Source of the DNA: an uncultured eubacterium 1-6
GTDB lineage: Bacteria; Bacillota; Clostridia; Lachnospirales; Lachnospiraceae
Length of the DNA: 41,253 bases
Direction of reading: 5' to 3'
Assembly: GCA_903789595.1 (NCBI GenBank)
Contig: CAIFEZ010000031.1
Location: 1 to 41,253, forward strand
Shown: positions 24,809 through 33,379 of the stretch, in pieces
Position numbering within the stretch: the first letter of the stretch is position 1
How the letters are laid out: each line of letters starts with the position of its first letter
Made by a program: the position numbers and the translations under genes
Notes under the pieces: generated by a model
The model's input: the letters and a program-made list of their open reading frames with translations, nothing else
Database searches by the model: none
Told to the model about the DNA's origin: nothing

Positions 24809-26149
24809 TTATTCCTCTTCTTTCTTCTCCTCAGCCGGTGCTGCTTCCTCTTCCGTCTTCTCTACCTCAACGGCATTGTCGGCGATCAGATCCGCAGCCT
24901 TCTGAACGGCGAGTTCTTTCCGGATGCTCTCCTTCTGCTCGTCATCGATCAGCTTGGAGAGATCTTCCACCTTCATGTTGTAGGCCTTCGCCATATTCTC
25001 AATCTCTTTATTAACATCCTCATCGGTCACCTCAATCTTCTCGGTCTCGGCGATCTTCTCGAGAACCAGCTCATTTCTGATCTGAATCTCTGCCTGAGGT
25101 CTTACCTGCGCGCGCATCTGGTTTACATCAGCGCCGGTGTACTTCATGTACTGCTCCAGAGACATTCCCTGTGCCTGAAGTCTTCTCGCAAAGTTCTGTA
25201 CCATCTCATCGGCACGGGTGTCAAGCATAGCCTCCGGGATCTCGATGGTGGCATTAGACGCCGCCTTGGATACTCCGTTGTCCTTTCTGGCCTGCTTTGC
25301 CTCATTCTCCTTGCGCTCGGTGATCTGCTTTCTCAGATCAGCCTTATACTCGTCCAGAGTGTTGAACTCGGAGTGATCCTGCGCGTACTCGTCATTCAGC
25401 TCGTCCATCTCGGTGCGCACGATTTTCTTGACGGTGCAGGTGAACTCCGCATCCTTTCCCTTGAGATCTTCTGCGTGATAATCCTCCGGGAATGTAACCT
25501 TTACGACTCTGGTCTCTCCGGTTTTGACGCCGATGAGCTGATCCTCAAATCCCGGAATAAAGGTGTTGGACCCGAGCTTCAGAGACTGATCCTTCGCTGT
25601 TCCGCCGTCGAAAGCAGCGCCGTCAACGGTTCCCGCGTAATCCAGAGTCAGGACGTCGTCCTTCTCCGCCTCCTGATCGTCCTCAAGAGTAACCTCGCGG
25701 GCATTCTTCTTCTGATCCGCCTCAAGCTCCTTCTCGACCTCCTCATCGGTCACCTCTGTATCGGTCTTCGGAACCTCAACGCCCTTGTACTCGCCCAGAA
25801 CAACGTCCGGCTTTACCGCTACCTCTGCGGTGAAGATAAACGCCTTGCCCTTTTCGATCTGAGTGACGTCGATCTTCGGCTGTGATACGATATCCAGTCC
25901 GCTCTCCTTTGCCGCGTCAGCGTATGCGGAAGGAAGGATTGCATTTGCCGCGTCTTCATAGAAAACTCCAGGGCCGTACATCTTCTCGATCATCTGTCTC
26001 GGAACTTTTCCCTTGCGGAATCCGGGAATGCTGATATTCTTCTTCTGCTTCTGATATGCATTCTGCATCGCTTTCTCGAACTCCTCAGCGGATACTTCGA
26101 CGGTGAGCTTTGCCATGCTCTTCTCCAGGTTTTCTACTTTGACGCTCAT
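24809..26149 (-). CDS. tig: Trigger factor, ribosome-associated chaperone and prolyl isomerase
   Basis: The 446-residue chaperone binds the ribosome exit tunnel. The ribosome-binding signature GFRKGKVPRQM lies at about 45-55. The FKBP-type domain (about 150-245) and the long helical C-terminal arms follow. The tail is rich in Glu and Lys. I choose ATG 26149, with GGAGG 11 nt upstream; a TTG three codons earlier is less likely. A good promoter lies at 26288-26316, about 130 nt upstream. Confidence 0.96.
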   Translation of the reverse strand: MSVKVENLEKSMAKLTVEVSAEEFEKAMQNAYQKQKKNISIPGFRKGKVPRQMIEKMYGPGVFYEDAANAILPSAYADAAKESGLDIVSQPKIDVTQIEKGKAFIFTAEVAVKPDVVLGEYKGVEVPKTDTEVTDEEVEKELEADQKKNAREVTLEDDQEAEKDDVLTLDYAGTVDGAAFDGGTAKDQSLKLGSNTFIPGFEDQLIGVKTGETRVVKVTFPEDYHAEDLKGKDAEFTCTVKKIVRTEMDELNDEYAQDHSEFNTLDEYKADLRKQITERKENEAKQARKDNGVSKAASNATIEIPEAMLDTRADEMVQNFARRLQAQGMSLEQYMKYTGADVNQMRAQVRPQAEIQIRNELVLEKIAETEKIEVTDEDVNKEIENMAKAYNMKVEDLSKLIDDEQKESIRKELAVQKAADLIADNAVEVEKTEEEAAPAEEKKEEE

Positions 26150-26287
26150 TCTTGTCAAATCCTCCTTATATGAAAAAATCTCCAGGCATTCATAGCTTAT
26201 GAAAGCATCAGCCCCGACGGCATGCCTTCCGGGATGCGGAAAAGGCTGTATAATCGCTCATTTCTATGGCTACGCAGCCATTTAGTG

Positions 26288-26316
26288 AGTATATCATAAA
26301 CATTTTTAAAACGCAA
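26288..26316 (-). promoter_or_regulatory. Promoter of tig-clpP
   Basis: The minus strand carries TTGCGT (26311-26316) and TATACT (26288-26293) with an exact 17-nt spacer. It lies about 140 nt before the tig ATG. The leader between them has a small hairpin on GGCTGCGTAGCC. Confidence 0.8.
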
Positions 26317-26381
26317 GAATTGCTTGTGAATCCGACGACCCGCTCTGCTTCAGACATTACTGTTCACACCCAGCTCTGCAC

Positions 26382-26580
26382 GGCAAGGATTTTACAGTCC
26401 TGTTGCCCTTTGCAAACTGGCTGTAGTAAAGTTTTATCCTGATTTTATGAAGCTGCGGAACTCCTCAGGCGCAAGCGCCTTCGTCAGACAGTCCTCGCTA
26501 TCCACTTCATGAAGAATTCACGGATAAAACTTTAAACAGCCAGTAATGCTCCGGCAAAGGGACTGTAAAATCTTTACCGT
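26382..26580. repeat. Long imperfect inverted repeat, about 200 nt, in the tig to DUF5711 gap
   Basis: Left arm 26382-26452 and right arm 26507-26580 are inverse copies with most positions matching. The best blocks are GATTTTACAGTCC, ACTGGCTGT, TAAAGTTTTATCC and ATGAAG. The loop carries its own AGGCGCAAGCGCCT hairpin. No gene lies in it. It may be a MITE-like element or a structured RNA. The whole gap from 26,150 to 26,686 has no gene apart from this and the promoter. Confidence 0.85.
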
Positions 26581-26611
26581 TTTAGTGGCGCATGAACTGT
26601 AACCTTCAGAC

Positions 26612-26665
26612 TTTACCGTTCACAGTATATCTGAAAGGCAGAGATTTCACATCCCTGCTGCCTTG
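26612..26665 (+). repeat. Dispersed palindromic repeat, copy in the DUF5711 3' region
   Basis: The segment GTTCACAGTATATCTGAAAG followed by GCAGAGATTTCACATCCCTGC recurs, with changes, at 26361-26409, 36918-36972 (reverse), 37811-37877 (reverse) and 40931-40978. All copies are intergenic. Confidence 0.7.
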
Positions 26666-26686
26666 TCAGTTGTATGTGACCAGTGT

Positions 26687-28663
26687 CTACTTCAGACGGA
26701 TCATATCCAGCGAGTTTTCCTTCACGACCACATATCTGTGCTTTCCGATGGAGAAGATATCCTGCGGAGAGCCGTTGTAGCTTCCGTTGTATTTTTCCAC
26801 TCCGTACATATTGAATACACAGATCTTCGCTCCGTTGTACAGGCTGATTTCATCTCCGGTGAATTCCACCGAGCGATAGGCGAAATCAAATGGCCTGTTC
26901 AGCAGCTGCCGGCCTGCGGTATTGTAGACGAGCAGATCGAAGCTGCCGGAGCTCGTGCCGTTCACGATCATGCCGATTCTAGAGCTGTCGTGGAAGACGC
27001 TCTGTATCTTCTGATCTGTGGAAACCGTAGCCGTCTCCTTGACGGAGCTTTCACCGCTGTACACGGAAAAGCCATCGGTGCGGAATGCGACGCAGGTCTG
27101 AGAATCCAGGAATTCCAGCTGCGGAATGATCACATTGCTGTACTGAAAATCAGCGATCCGGTTGTCCATCTGGTTCTGGCCGGCCGTTCCGAAGTTGTAG
27201 AAACGGACGATGGCCTTCTGACCGGAATCGTCATAGCTCAGATAGGAGACCGCAATATTCTGCCCGTCGTTGGAGAGCGCAATATCAAGCGGATATCCCG
27301 GATTGTCCATGGATGTCTTGATCATCGCAATCTGTTCGCCCTTGCTGTCGTAATATTCCACATAGGCGTTGCTGCTGTCCTGCATCAGGGCCGCTACCGC
27401 ACCGGTTTCGCACACCTTGGCGCGGACAATCGGAAGGCTTGTCGACATCGATCCAATTTCCCCGGCTGCATTACAGACCGTGATATTGGTTCCGTCCTTG
27501 TCATACACCGCCATGATGTCGCCGCACAGCGCCACCTCCGGATCGTTCATCGTGTAGCTGACGTCCCAAAGGACCGTCCCGGACCGGCTGATCAGAGAGG
27601 CACCGTCCGTACTGTACCGGAGAATATTGTCTCCCGCGCTGCAGTAAGAGGCGGACAGGGTGTCCTCCTGTTTTCTGGAATCCACCACCTCGTACCCTCT
27701 GTATTTCCAGTATATCGTCCCGAAAATTGCAGCCAGTGCAGATATGACGACAGCCGCCACGATGATGATGACTGCGGCAAGTCCTGCTGGAATCCAGATG
27801 ATCTTCTCATCTTCCCGGCCGCTTTCCGACAAACCGTTCCCGTCTTCTGCCGCGGGCTGTTCTCCGAATGGTGCCGCTTCTTCAGCCAGCAGCCTTGCCT
27901 TTTCCTGCTCCGCAATCTTCTTTGTTCGAATCCGGATTTTGGGGAAACGGAACCTGAAATGGAAGCCCCGTTCTCCAATTTCTCCGACTTCTTCGTCTTC
28001 CTCGAAGAAGTCTTCCTCCTCACTATCAGATTCTTCGCCGCCGTCCGGGTATTCTTCCTTTTCTTTTGTTTTTTTGTCCGGAGTTTCACCTGCGGCTTTC
28101 TCCACATCTTCTTTTTTCAGTGGGACAGGGATTTTTTTCTCCTCCGGCACCTCCGGGCTGCCCAGGTTCTTCGCCGCCGGTGTTTTCGGGCTTCCTGCGG
28201 TTTTCCCCGGCAGTTCCTCCGGATCATCCGATTCCTTCGACGCCGGTATATCCGGGCCCTCCGCGTTTTTCTCCGGCAGTTCCTCCGGATTATCCGATTC
28301 CTTCGACGCCGGTATATCCGGGCCCTCCGCGTTTTTCTCCGTCAGTTTCTCCGGATCATCCGGGTCCTTCGACGCCGGTATATCCGGGCCCTCCGCGTTT
28401 TTCTCCGTCAGTTCCTCCGGATCATCCGGGTCCTTCGCCGCAGGAGTCCCGGGATCATCGGAATGCGCCCCTGTCGGTTTCTCCGGCGCGCGGCTCTCCG
28501 ATAAATCCGAAGCCATCTCCTTTGATGTGTCCGTAGTCATTTCTTCCTGTGTATCCGCCGATTTCCCCGCACTTCCCTCCGGACTCATACCGGCATGTTC
28601 TATTCCCGGCTGTTCCGGAATCGCCTTCTTCTCTCCGGTTGTATCTTTCACTTCTTCACTCAT
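26687..28663 (-). CDS. DUF5711-like single-pass membrane protein with repetitive acidic N-terminus
   Basis: The 658-residue protein has a long disordered Pro/Glu/Asp-rich cytoplasmic N-terminus (about 1-280) that includes 22-residue tandem repeats. One membrane helix follows (PAGLAAVIIIVAAVVISALAAIF). The extracellular domain of about 340 residues is built of beta-propeller-like strands and matches my recollection of DUF5711 proteins of Clostridia. Function is unknown; the shape suggests a surface sensor or wall-associated protein. The start at 28663 has AAGGA upstream. The gene stands alone between tig and the transketolase pair. Confidence 0.75.
   Translation of the reverse strand: MSEEVKDTTGEKKAIPEQPGIEHAGMSPEGSAGKSADTQEEMTTDTSKEMASDLSESRAPEKPTGAHSDDPGTPAAKDPDDPEELTEKNAEGPDIPASKDPDDPEKLTEKNAEGPDIPASKESDNPEELPEKNAEGPDIPASKESDDPEELPGKTAGSPKTPAAKNLGSPEVPEEKKIPVPLKKEDVEKAAGETPDKKTKEKEEYPDGGEESDSEEEDFFEEDEEVGEIGERGFHFRFRFPKIRIRTKKIAEQEKARLLAEEAAPFGEQPAAEDGNGLSESGREDEKIIWIPAGLAAVIIIVAAVVISALAAIFGTIYWKYRGYEVVDSRKQEDTLSASYCSAGDNILRYSTDGASLISRSGTVLWDVSYTMNDPEVALCGDIMAVYDKDGTNITVCNAAGEIGSMSTSLPIVRAKVCETGAVAALMQDSSNAYVEYYDSKGEQIAMIKTSMDNPGYPLDIALSNDGQNIAVSYLSYDDSGQKAIVRFYNFGTAGQNQMDNRIADFQYSNVIIPQLEFLDSQTCVAFRTDGFSVYSGESSVKETATVSTDQKIQSVFHDSSRIGMIVNGTSSGSFDLLVYNTAGRQLLNRPFDFAYRSVEFTGDEISLYNGAKICVFNMYGVEKYNGSYNGSPQDIFSIGKHRYVVVKENSLDMIRLK
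28205..28450 (-). repeat. 66-bp in-frame tandem repeat inside the DUF5711-like gene
   Basis: The landmark CGACGCCGG starts at 28238, 28304 and 28370, with a variant at 28436: exactly 66 nt each, or 22 codons. The unit encodes EKNAEGPDIPASK plus a variable D/E/P segment. Copy number should vary between strains without shifting frame. Confidence 0.92.
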
Positions 28664-28714
28664 TCACAGTCCTTCAACCGCGTTCCGACTTCCGGATCTC
28701 CGGTCTTCCTTTCC

Positions 28715-29653
28715 TCAGATCCATGCGCGGATCTGGCCGTATACGCCTTCGCCGTCGAGACGGTACTTGTGGAGAAGCTCCGCCGCCGGCCCGGACTCGC
28801 CGAATACGTCATTGACGCCGATCCGGAGCACCGGAACCGGTGCCTTTGCCGAAAGCGCCTCGCAGACGGCTCCCCCGAGTCCGCCGATCACGGAGTGCTC
28901 CTCTACCGTGACGACCCGTCCGGTCTTGTTCGCAGACGCAAGAATAAGCGCCTCATCCAGCGGCTTGATCGTGTGAATGTTGATGACTTCCGCGTCCACG
29001 CCGTCCGCCTCCAGCTTCCGGGCGGCCTCCAGCGCCGGCTGCACCTCAAGCCCAGTCGCGACGATAGTCAGGTCCTTCCCCTCCCGGAGCGTGATGCCCT
29101 TGCCGATCTCAAACCGGTAATCCGGACGGTCATTGATGACCGGAACCGCCAGGCGTCCGAACCGCAGATACACCGGTCCCTTGTACGCGTACGCTGCCTC
29201 GACCGCTGCCCTCGCCTCGATATCGTCCGACGGAACGATGACGGTCATGCCCGGAATCACGCGCATCAGCGCGATGTCCTCGAGACACTGGTGGGACGCT
29301 CCGTCCTCTCCGACGGAAATGCCCGCGTGCGTCGCGCCGATCTTCACATTCAGGTGCGGGTAGCCGATGGAATTTCTCACCTGCTCATAGGCGCGGCCCG
29401 CCGCAAACATCGCGAAGCTGCTCGCAAAGGGAACCATTCCCGCCGCCGCAAGTCCCGCCGCGACGGCCATCATATTCCCCTCGGCAATTCCGCAGTCGAT
29501 GTGCCGCTCCGGAAAAGCCTTCCGGAAGATTCCGGTCTTGGTTGCTCCCGCAAGATCCGCATCCAGAACCACCAGGTCGTCGTGCTTCTTTCCGAGCTCC
29601 ACCAGAGCGTTTCCGTAGCTCTCCCGGGTGGCGATTTTCTTTACTTCTGACAT
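28715..29653 (-). CDS. Transketolase, C-terminal subunit
   Basis: The 312-residue protein holds the pyrimidine-binding and C-terminal domains of transketolase (DADLAGATKTGIF, CGIAEGNMMAVAAGLA, HAGISVGEDGASHQ, VEEHSVIGGLGGAV). It forms the active site together with the N-terminal subunit encoded next to it. The pair moves two-carbon units between sugar phosphates in the pentose phosphate pathway. Its first 13 nt overlap the end of the N-terminal gene, so the subunits are made together. Split transketolases are usual in Clostridia. Confidence 0.95.
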   Translation of the reverse strand: MSEVKKIATRESYGNALVELGKKHDDLVVLDADLAGATKTGIFRKAFPERHIDCGIAEGNMMAVAAGLAAAGMVPFASSFAMFAAGRAYEQVRNSIGYPHLNVKIGATHAGISVGEDGASHQCLEDIALMRVIPGMTVIVPSDDIEARAAVEAAYAYKGPVYLRFGRLAVPVINDRPDYRFEIGKGITLREGKDLTIVATGLEVQPALEAARKLEADGVDAEVINIHTIKPLDEALILASANKTGRVVTVEEHSVIGGLGGAVCEALSAKAPVPVLRIGVNDVFGESGPAAELLHKYRLDGEGVYGQIRAWI

Positions 29654-30483
29654 AATGCTTCACCTGCTTTCTTCAGTTCTTCCATTGCCTCCGCGTATTC
29701 CTCGTCGTTCGGCGCCTTGCCGTGCCAGCCGCAGCTGTTCTCCATGTAGGAGACGCCCTTTCCCTTGACGGTTCTGCAGATGATCGCCGTCGGCATGCCT
29801 TTGATCCCGGCGGCCTCGCGGAACGCGGCGCGGAGCTGATCGAAGTCATTTCCGTCCGCAACGGAGATGACATGGAAGCGGAAGGACGCAAACTTCTGAT
29901 CGAGCGGGAGCGGCGAGTTGACCTCCTCCAGGGTTCCGTCGATCTGAAGGTTGTTGTAATCCACGATCACGGTGAGGTTGTCCAGCTTCTTGTCGCCCGC
30001 AAACATCGCGGCCTCCCAGACCTCGCCCTCCTCGCACTCGCCGTCGCCGAGCAGCGTGTACACGTGATAGCCTTCTCCGGAAAGCTTCGCGGCGAGCGCC
30101 ATTCCGCAGGCGACGGAAACGCCCTGTCCCAGCGAACCGGTGGACATGTCCACACCGGGCGTATCGTTCATGTTCGGATGTCCCTGCAGGTAGGAGCCCA
30201 CATGACGGAGGGTGACGAGATCCTCCTTCGGGAAGTAGCCTCTCTCCGCCAGAACGGAGTACAGCCCCGGCGCACAATGGCCCTTGGAGAGGACAAAGCG
30301 GTCGCGGTCCGGCTTCTTCGGATCATGCGGGTCAATGTTCTTCAGCTCCTCAAAATACAGATAGGTGAAAATATCCGCCGCTCCGAGAGATCCGCCCGGA
30401 TGGCCGGATTTCGCGGAATGTACGGCGGTTACGATGTCCTTGCGGACTTCGTTTGCGATTTTCTGTAATTCCAGATTTTCCAT
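29641..30483 (-). CDS. Transketolase, N-terminal (thiamine pyrophosphate-binding) subunit
   Basis: The 280-residue protein carries the thiamine pyrophosphate domain: HSAKSGHPGGSLGAADI, KGHCAPGLYSVLAE, and the GDGECEEGEVWEAAMFA motif with the downstream NNLQIDG. HGKAPNDEEYAEA ends the domain. With the C-terminal subunit it makes a full transketolase. The start at 30483 has a GGAGAG site. The gap to recR is 80 nt and contains no obvious terminator. Confidence 0.95.
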   Translation of the reverse strand: MENLELQKIANEVRKDIVTAVHSAKSGHPGGSLGAADIFTYLYFEELKNIDPHDPKKPDRDRFVLSKGHCAPGLYSVLAERGYFPKEDLVTLRHVGSYLQGHPNMNDTPGVDMSTGSLGQGVSVACGMALAAKLSGEGYHVYTLLGDGECEEGEVWEAAMFAGDKKLDNLTVIVDYNNLQIDGTLEEVNSPLPLDQKFASFRFHVISVADGNDFDQLRAAFREAAGIKGMPTAIICRTVKGKGVSYMENSCGWHGKAPNDEEYAEAMEELKKAGEALCQK

Positions 30484-30563
30484 CGATAATGCTCTCCTGT
30501 AACTATGAAATTCTGCATGACACAGCCCTGCGCAGTTCCTGCCGGATGCAAATGAAAAGCATC

Positions 30564-31160
30564 TCAGAGCTCCGTCCTTCCCTCCAGCGCCCGCAGAAGC
30601 GTAACCTCGTCGATATATTCCAGGTCTCCTCCGACGGGAACGCCGCTGGCGATTCTTGTCGTACGGATTCCCGTCGGCTTGATCAGCTTGCTGATGTACA
30701 TTGCGGTCGTCTCTCCCTCGAGCGAAGAATTGGTCGCGATGATCACCTCATCGACATCCCCCTGAAGCCGCTGCATCAGTTCCTTCAGCCGGATGTCCTC
30801 GGGACCGATCCCGAGCATCGGGGAGATGGCTCCCTGAAGCACATGATAGACGCCGGTATACTTCTGTGTTTTCTCATATGCCGCCAGGTCTCTGGTATTC
30901 TCCACCACCATGATCTGCCGGTGGTTCCGGTTCGGGTCCGCGCAGATCGGACACAGCTCCTGATCCGTCAGGTTGCCGCACACCTTGCAGTAGTGAACCT
31001 TCTCCTTGGCGTTGATGATGGAACCGGACAGCTCCTTCACCTGATCCTCCGGCATATTGATAATATAGAACGCGAGCCTCTGCGCCGACTTCGGCCCGAT
31101 GCCCGGCAGTCGTCCCAGCTGTTCAATCAGCTTCGAGATATTTTCGCTGTAATACGCCAT
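30564..31160 (-). CDS. recR: Recombination mediator RecR
   Basis: The 198-residue protein has the N-terminal helix-hairpin-helix ([14 protein letters not shown]). The C4 zinc finger [16 protein letters not shown] and the Toprim domain starting at [14 protein letters not shown] follow. RecR loads RecA onto gaps with RecF and RecO. The dnaX-ybaB-recR order is conserved in bacteria. It overlaps the ybaB stop by 1 nt. Confidence 0.97.
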   Translation of the reverse strand: MAYYSENISKLIEQLGRLPGIGPKSAQRLAFYIINMPEDQVKELSGSIINAKEKVHYCKVCGNLTDQELCPICADPNRNHRQIMVVENTRDLAAYEKTQKYTGVYHVLQGAISPMLGIGPEDIRLKELMQRLQGDVDEVIIATNSSLEGETTAMYISKLIKPTGIRTTRIASGVPVGGDLEYIDEVTLLRALEGRTEL

Positions 31161-31510
31161 TAAATGCCAAGCCCTCCGAGGCCGCCCATGCCTCCGGTGA
31201 TGCTTCCCATCTGCTCAGCCTGTGCGGCATCCACCTGCCGCAGCGCCTCGTTGGTCGCCGCCACGATCAGATCCTCCAGCATCTCTACATCCTCGGGATC
31301 AACTGCCTCCGGATCAATCTCTACCTTTGTGACTTCCCTCTTTCCGGTAACGGTCACCTTGACCGCGCCGCCGCCCGCGGCAGATGTGAACTCCCTGGTC
31401 TCCATCTCCCTGGCCTGCTCTTCGAGCTTGCGCTGCATCCGCTGCGCCTGCTTCATCAGATTGTTCATATTTCCGGGCATTCCGCCCTGGAATCCGCCTC
31501 TTTTACTCAT
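31160..31510 (-). CDS. ybaB: Nucleoid-associated protein YbaB/EbfC
   Basis: The 116-residue protein has the YbaB core ([20 protein letters not shown], then [25 protein letters not shown], then [13 protein letters not shown]). Gly- and Met-rich ends ([21 protein letters not shown]) flank the core. It binds DNA as a dimer. The ATG at 31510 is chosen because GGAGG lies 5 nt before it and it overlaps the dnaX stop by 8 nt. Confidence 0.95.
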   Translation of the reverse strand: MSKRGGFQGGMPGNMNNLMKQAQRMQRKLEEQAREMETREFTSAAGGGAVKVTVTGKREVTKVEIDPEAVDPEDVEMLEDLIVAATNEALRQVDAAQAEQMGSITGGMGGLGGLGI

Positions 31511-33161
31511 AGGAGCCTCCTTCATAATCGTCCGGTTCCTCACCGTCTTCATCGTCTTCCTCTTCGATCGGAATCCCCTGGATCTCTGCTTCCAGCATTT
31601 CCTCGACCGGAATATCTGTCAGTATTTTCTCGCCGCCCGCATCCGGCGCAACGGCTTCGATCTCGACCTCTTTGCCGGTCAGCTCACGAATGACAGCCTT
31701 CAGTTCCTCCTTGCGGGATTCATCATTCACCTGCGTGCGGCTGATATCATCTTCCATGGAGAGATACAGCACATTGCTGCCGCTGGCGCTGTCATATTTG
31801 GGAACCGCCTTCTCCAGATAGGCGTGCAGAGGTTCCCTTGTCATTCCCGCAATCTTCTTCCATTCCGCCCGGATCCTTCGAAGATCCTCCGGCGCCGCCT
31901 TAGCGGCCTGCGCCTTCTGAGGCGTTCCGCCGTCCGTCTTCGTTCCCGCAGCATCTGCCGTTCCTTCCGCGGCAGAGCCTGCGGGAGACGCCTGTACAAA
32001 CGCTCCGCTCTCCAGCTTTTTCTCAAGCTGACGGACACGGTCGAGCACGCCGGAGAGATCCGTATCCATCTGCGGCCTGCAGAGCCGGATCAGCGCGGTT
32101 TCCGTCAGAATCTGCTTCTGCGTCGCATAGCGAAGCTGATTGCTCAGGTCTGACAATATACGAATGTACCTCATCAGGCCGCTGCTGTCAATCATCGTGC
32201 TTTCTTCCTTCAGCTGCTTCAAATTCTCCGCCGAAACATCAAGCACGTCCTCCAGATCATCGGAATTCTGCACCAGCATGAGATTCCGCAGATACCAGGT
32301 AAAATCCGTGACCAGCTGCCCCATCTCCTTGCCGTCCCGGACCATCTCATTGAGAATCCGGATGGCTCCCGAGGCATCTCCGTCGATGACACTTCGCAGA
32401 AGCTTGCTGAACACCTCCGTATCGACCGTTCCGAGCACATCAAGCACCTTCTCATAGGTGAGCTTCTCCCCGAGATAAAAAGCGATGCACTGATCCAGAA
32501 GGCTCAGGGCGTCCCGCATGGACCCATCCGCAGCCTTTGCCACGTAACGGACCGCCTTTTCCTCCGCCTCGACGCCTTCCTTTTTCAGAAGCTCCTGCAG
32601 CCTTGCCGTGATCGTGTCAATCGTAATCCGGTGAAAATTATATCTCTGGCATCTGGAAAGAATGGTAACCGGAATCTTATTGACCTCAGTCGTCGCCAGG
32701 ATAAAAATCACGTACTCCGGCGGTTCCTCCAGTGTCTTCAGGAGTGCGTTGAAGGCTCCCGTGGACAGCATGTGCACCTCATCTATGATGTAGACCTTGT
32801 ACCTTCCCCGGGTCGGCCGGTACTGAACCTCCTCGCGGATCTCCCGGATATTGTCCACGCCATTGTTGGAGGCCGCGTCAATCTCAATCACATTGCCGGA
32901 GGTTCCGTCCAGAATCTCCCGGCAGGTTTCGCATTCGTTGCAAGGACTCCCGTCCTCCAGGGGAGACTCGCAGTTCACCGCCCGCGCCAGGATCTTGGCG
33001 ACGGTCGTCTTTCCTGTTCCGCGGGTTCCGCAGAACAGGTAGGCATGGCCGATTCTTCCGGCCTTGAGCTGATTTTTTAATGTCGTGACAATATGATCCT
33101 GCCCCTTTACCTCATCAAAGGTAGTCGGACGGAACTTTCGATACAGAGCGGTATAGCTCAT
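31503..33161 (-). CDS. dnaX: DNA polymerase III subunit gamma/tau
   Basis: The 552-residue clamp-loader ATPase has Walker A GTRGTGKTT (45-53), zinc cysteines C64, C74, C77, C80, Walker B YIIDEVHMLS and SRC sensor TILSRCQRYNF. A variable tau-like region follows. The C-terminus is acidic. I see no A6G slippery heptamer for gamma production. The ATG at 33161 has AGGGGT upstream. A strongly folded leader separates it from pfkA. Confidence 0.96.
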   Translation of the reverse strand: MSYTALYRKFRPTTFDEVKGQDHIVTTLKNQLKAGRIGHAYLFCGTRGTGKTTVAKILARAVNCESPLEDGSPCNECETCREILDGTSGNVIEIDAASNNGVDNIREIREEVQYRPTRGRYKVYIIDEVHMLSTGAFNALLKTLEEPPEYVIFILATTEVNKIPVTILSRCQRYNFHRITIDTITARLQELLKKEGVEAEEKAVRYVAKAADGSMRDALSLLDQCIAFYLGEKLTYEKVLDVLGTVDTEVFSKLLRSVIDGDASGAIRILNEMVRDGKEMGQLVTDFTWYLRNLMLVQNSDDLEDVLDVSAENLKQLKEESTMIDSSGLMRYIRILSDLSNQLRYATQKQILTETALIRLCRPQMDTDLSGVLDRVRQLEKKLESGAFVQASPAGSAAEGTADAAGTKTDGGTPQKAQAAKAAPEDLRRIRAEWKKIAGMTREPLHAYLEKAVPKYDSASGSNVLYLSMEDDISRTQVNDESRKEELKAVIRELTGKEVEIEAVAPDAGGEKILTDIPVEEMLEAEIQGIPIEEEDDEDGEEPDDYEGGSYE

Positions 33162-33189
33162 GCAAACACCCCTTAAACGCCTGTTGATG

Positions 33190-33345
33190 TAACGACAGCT
33201 ACTCGGCACTCCAGTCTCGGGAGCCTGCGGTTCTCCCGATGTGAGAGACCGGAGGCAGTGCCGCGAATATTTCTCCCGTTTTCAGTTGAAACGATAAATA
33301 GCTCCCGTCGGAGCGGCATCACTGCCGGCCCGCCTGGCGGGAGCA
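33190..33345 (-). ncRNA. Structured leader or small RNA candidate upstream of dnaX
   Basis: No protein gene lies here. On the minus strand GCGGCACTGCCTCCGGTCTC (about 33245-33264) pairs back with GAGACTGGAGTGCCG (about 33203-33217), closing a GGGAG/CTCCC inner hairpin. Nearer pfkA, GCTCCCG (minus 33344-33338) pairs with CGGGAGC (33307-33301), which competes with a shorter GCTCC/GGAGC hairpin. The two possible folds resemble a regulatory leader. It could also include a weak pfkA terminator. I match it to no known family. Confidence 0.45.
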
Positions 33346-33379
33346 TCTTTCCTTTTCTATTTCATGTAATGAACGGTTC

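Noticed and set aside
26663-28504. 613-codon open frame on the plus strand
   Set aside because: It is antisense to the DUF5711-like gene and its low-complexity parts mirror the repeats of that gene.
31503-33161. Programmed frameshift site in dnaX
   Set aside because: The only A-rich site near the end of the ATPase region is A5G, not the A6G heptamer, and no long stem follows.
33190-33345. T-box or known riboswitch before dnaX
   Set aside because: The T-box AGGGTGGNACCGCG signature is missing and dnaX is not a T-box target. I keep it only as a structured leader candidate.
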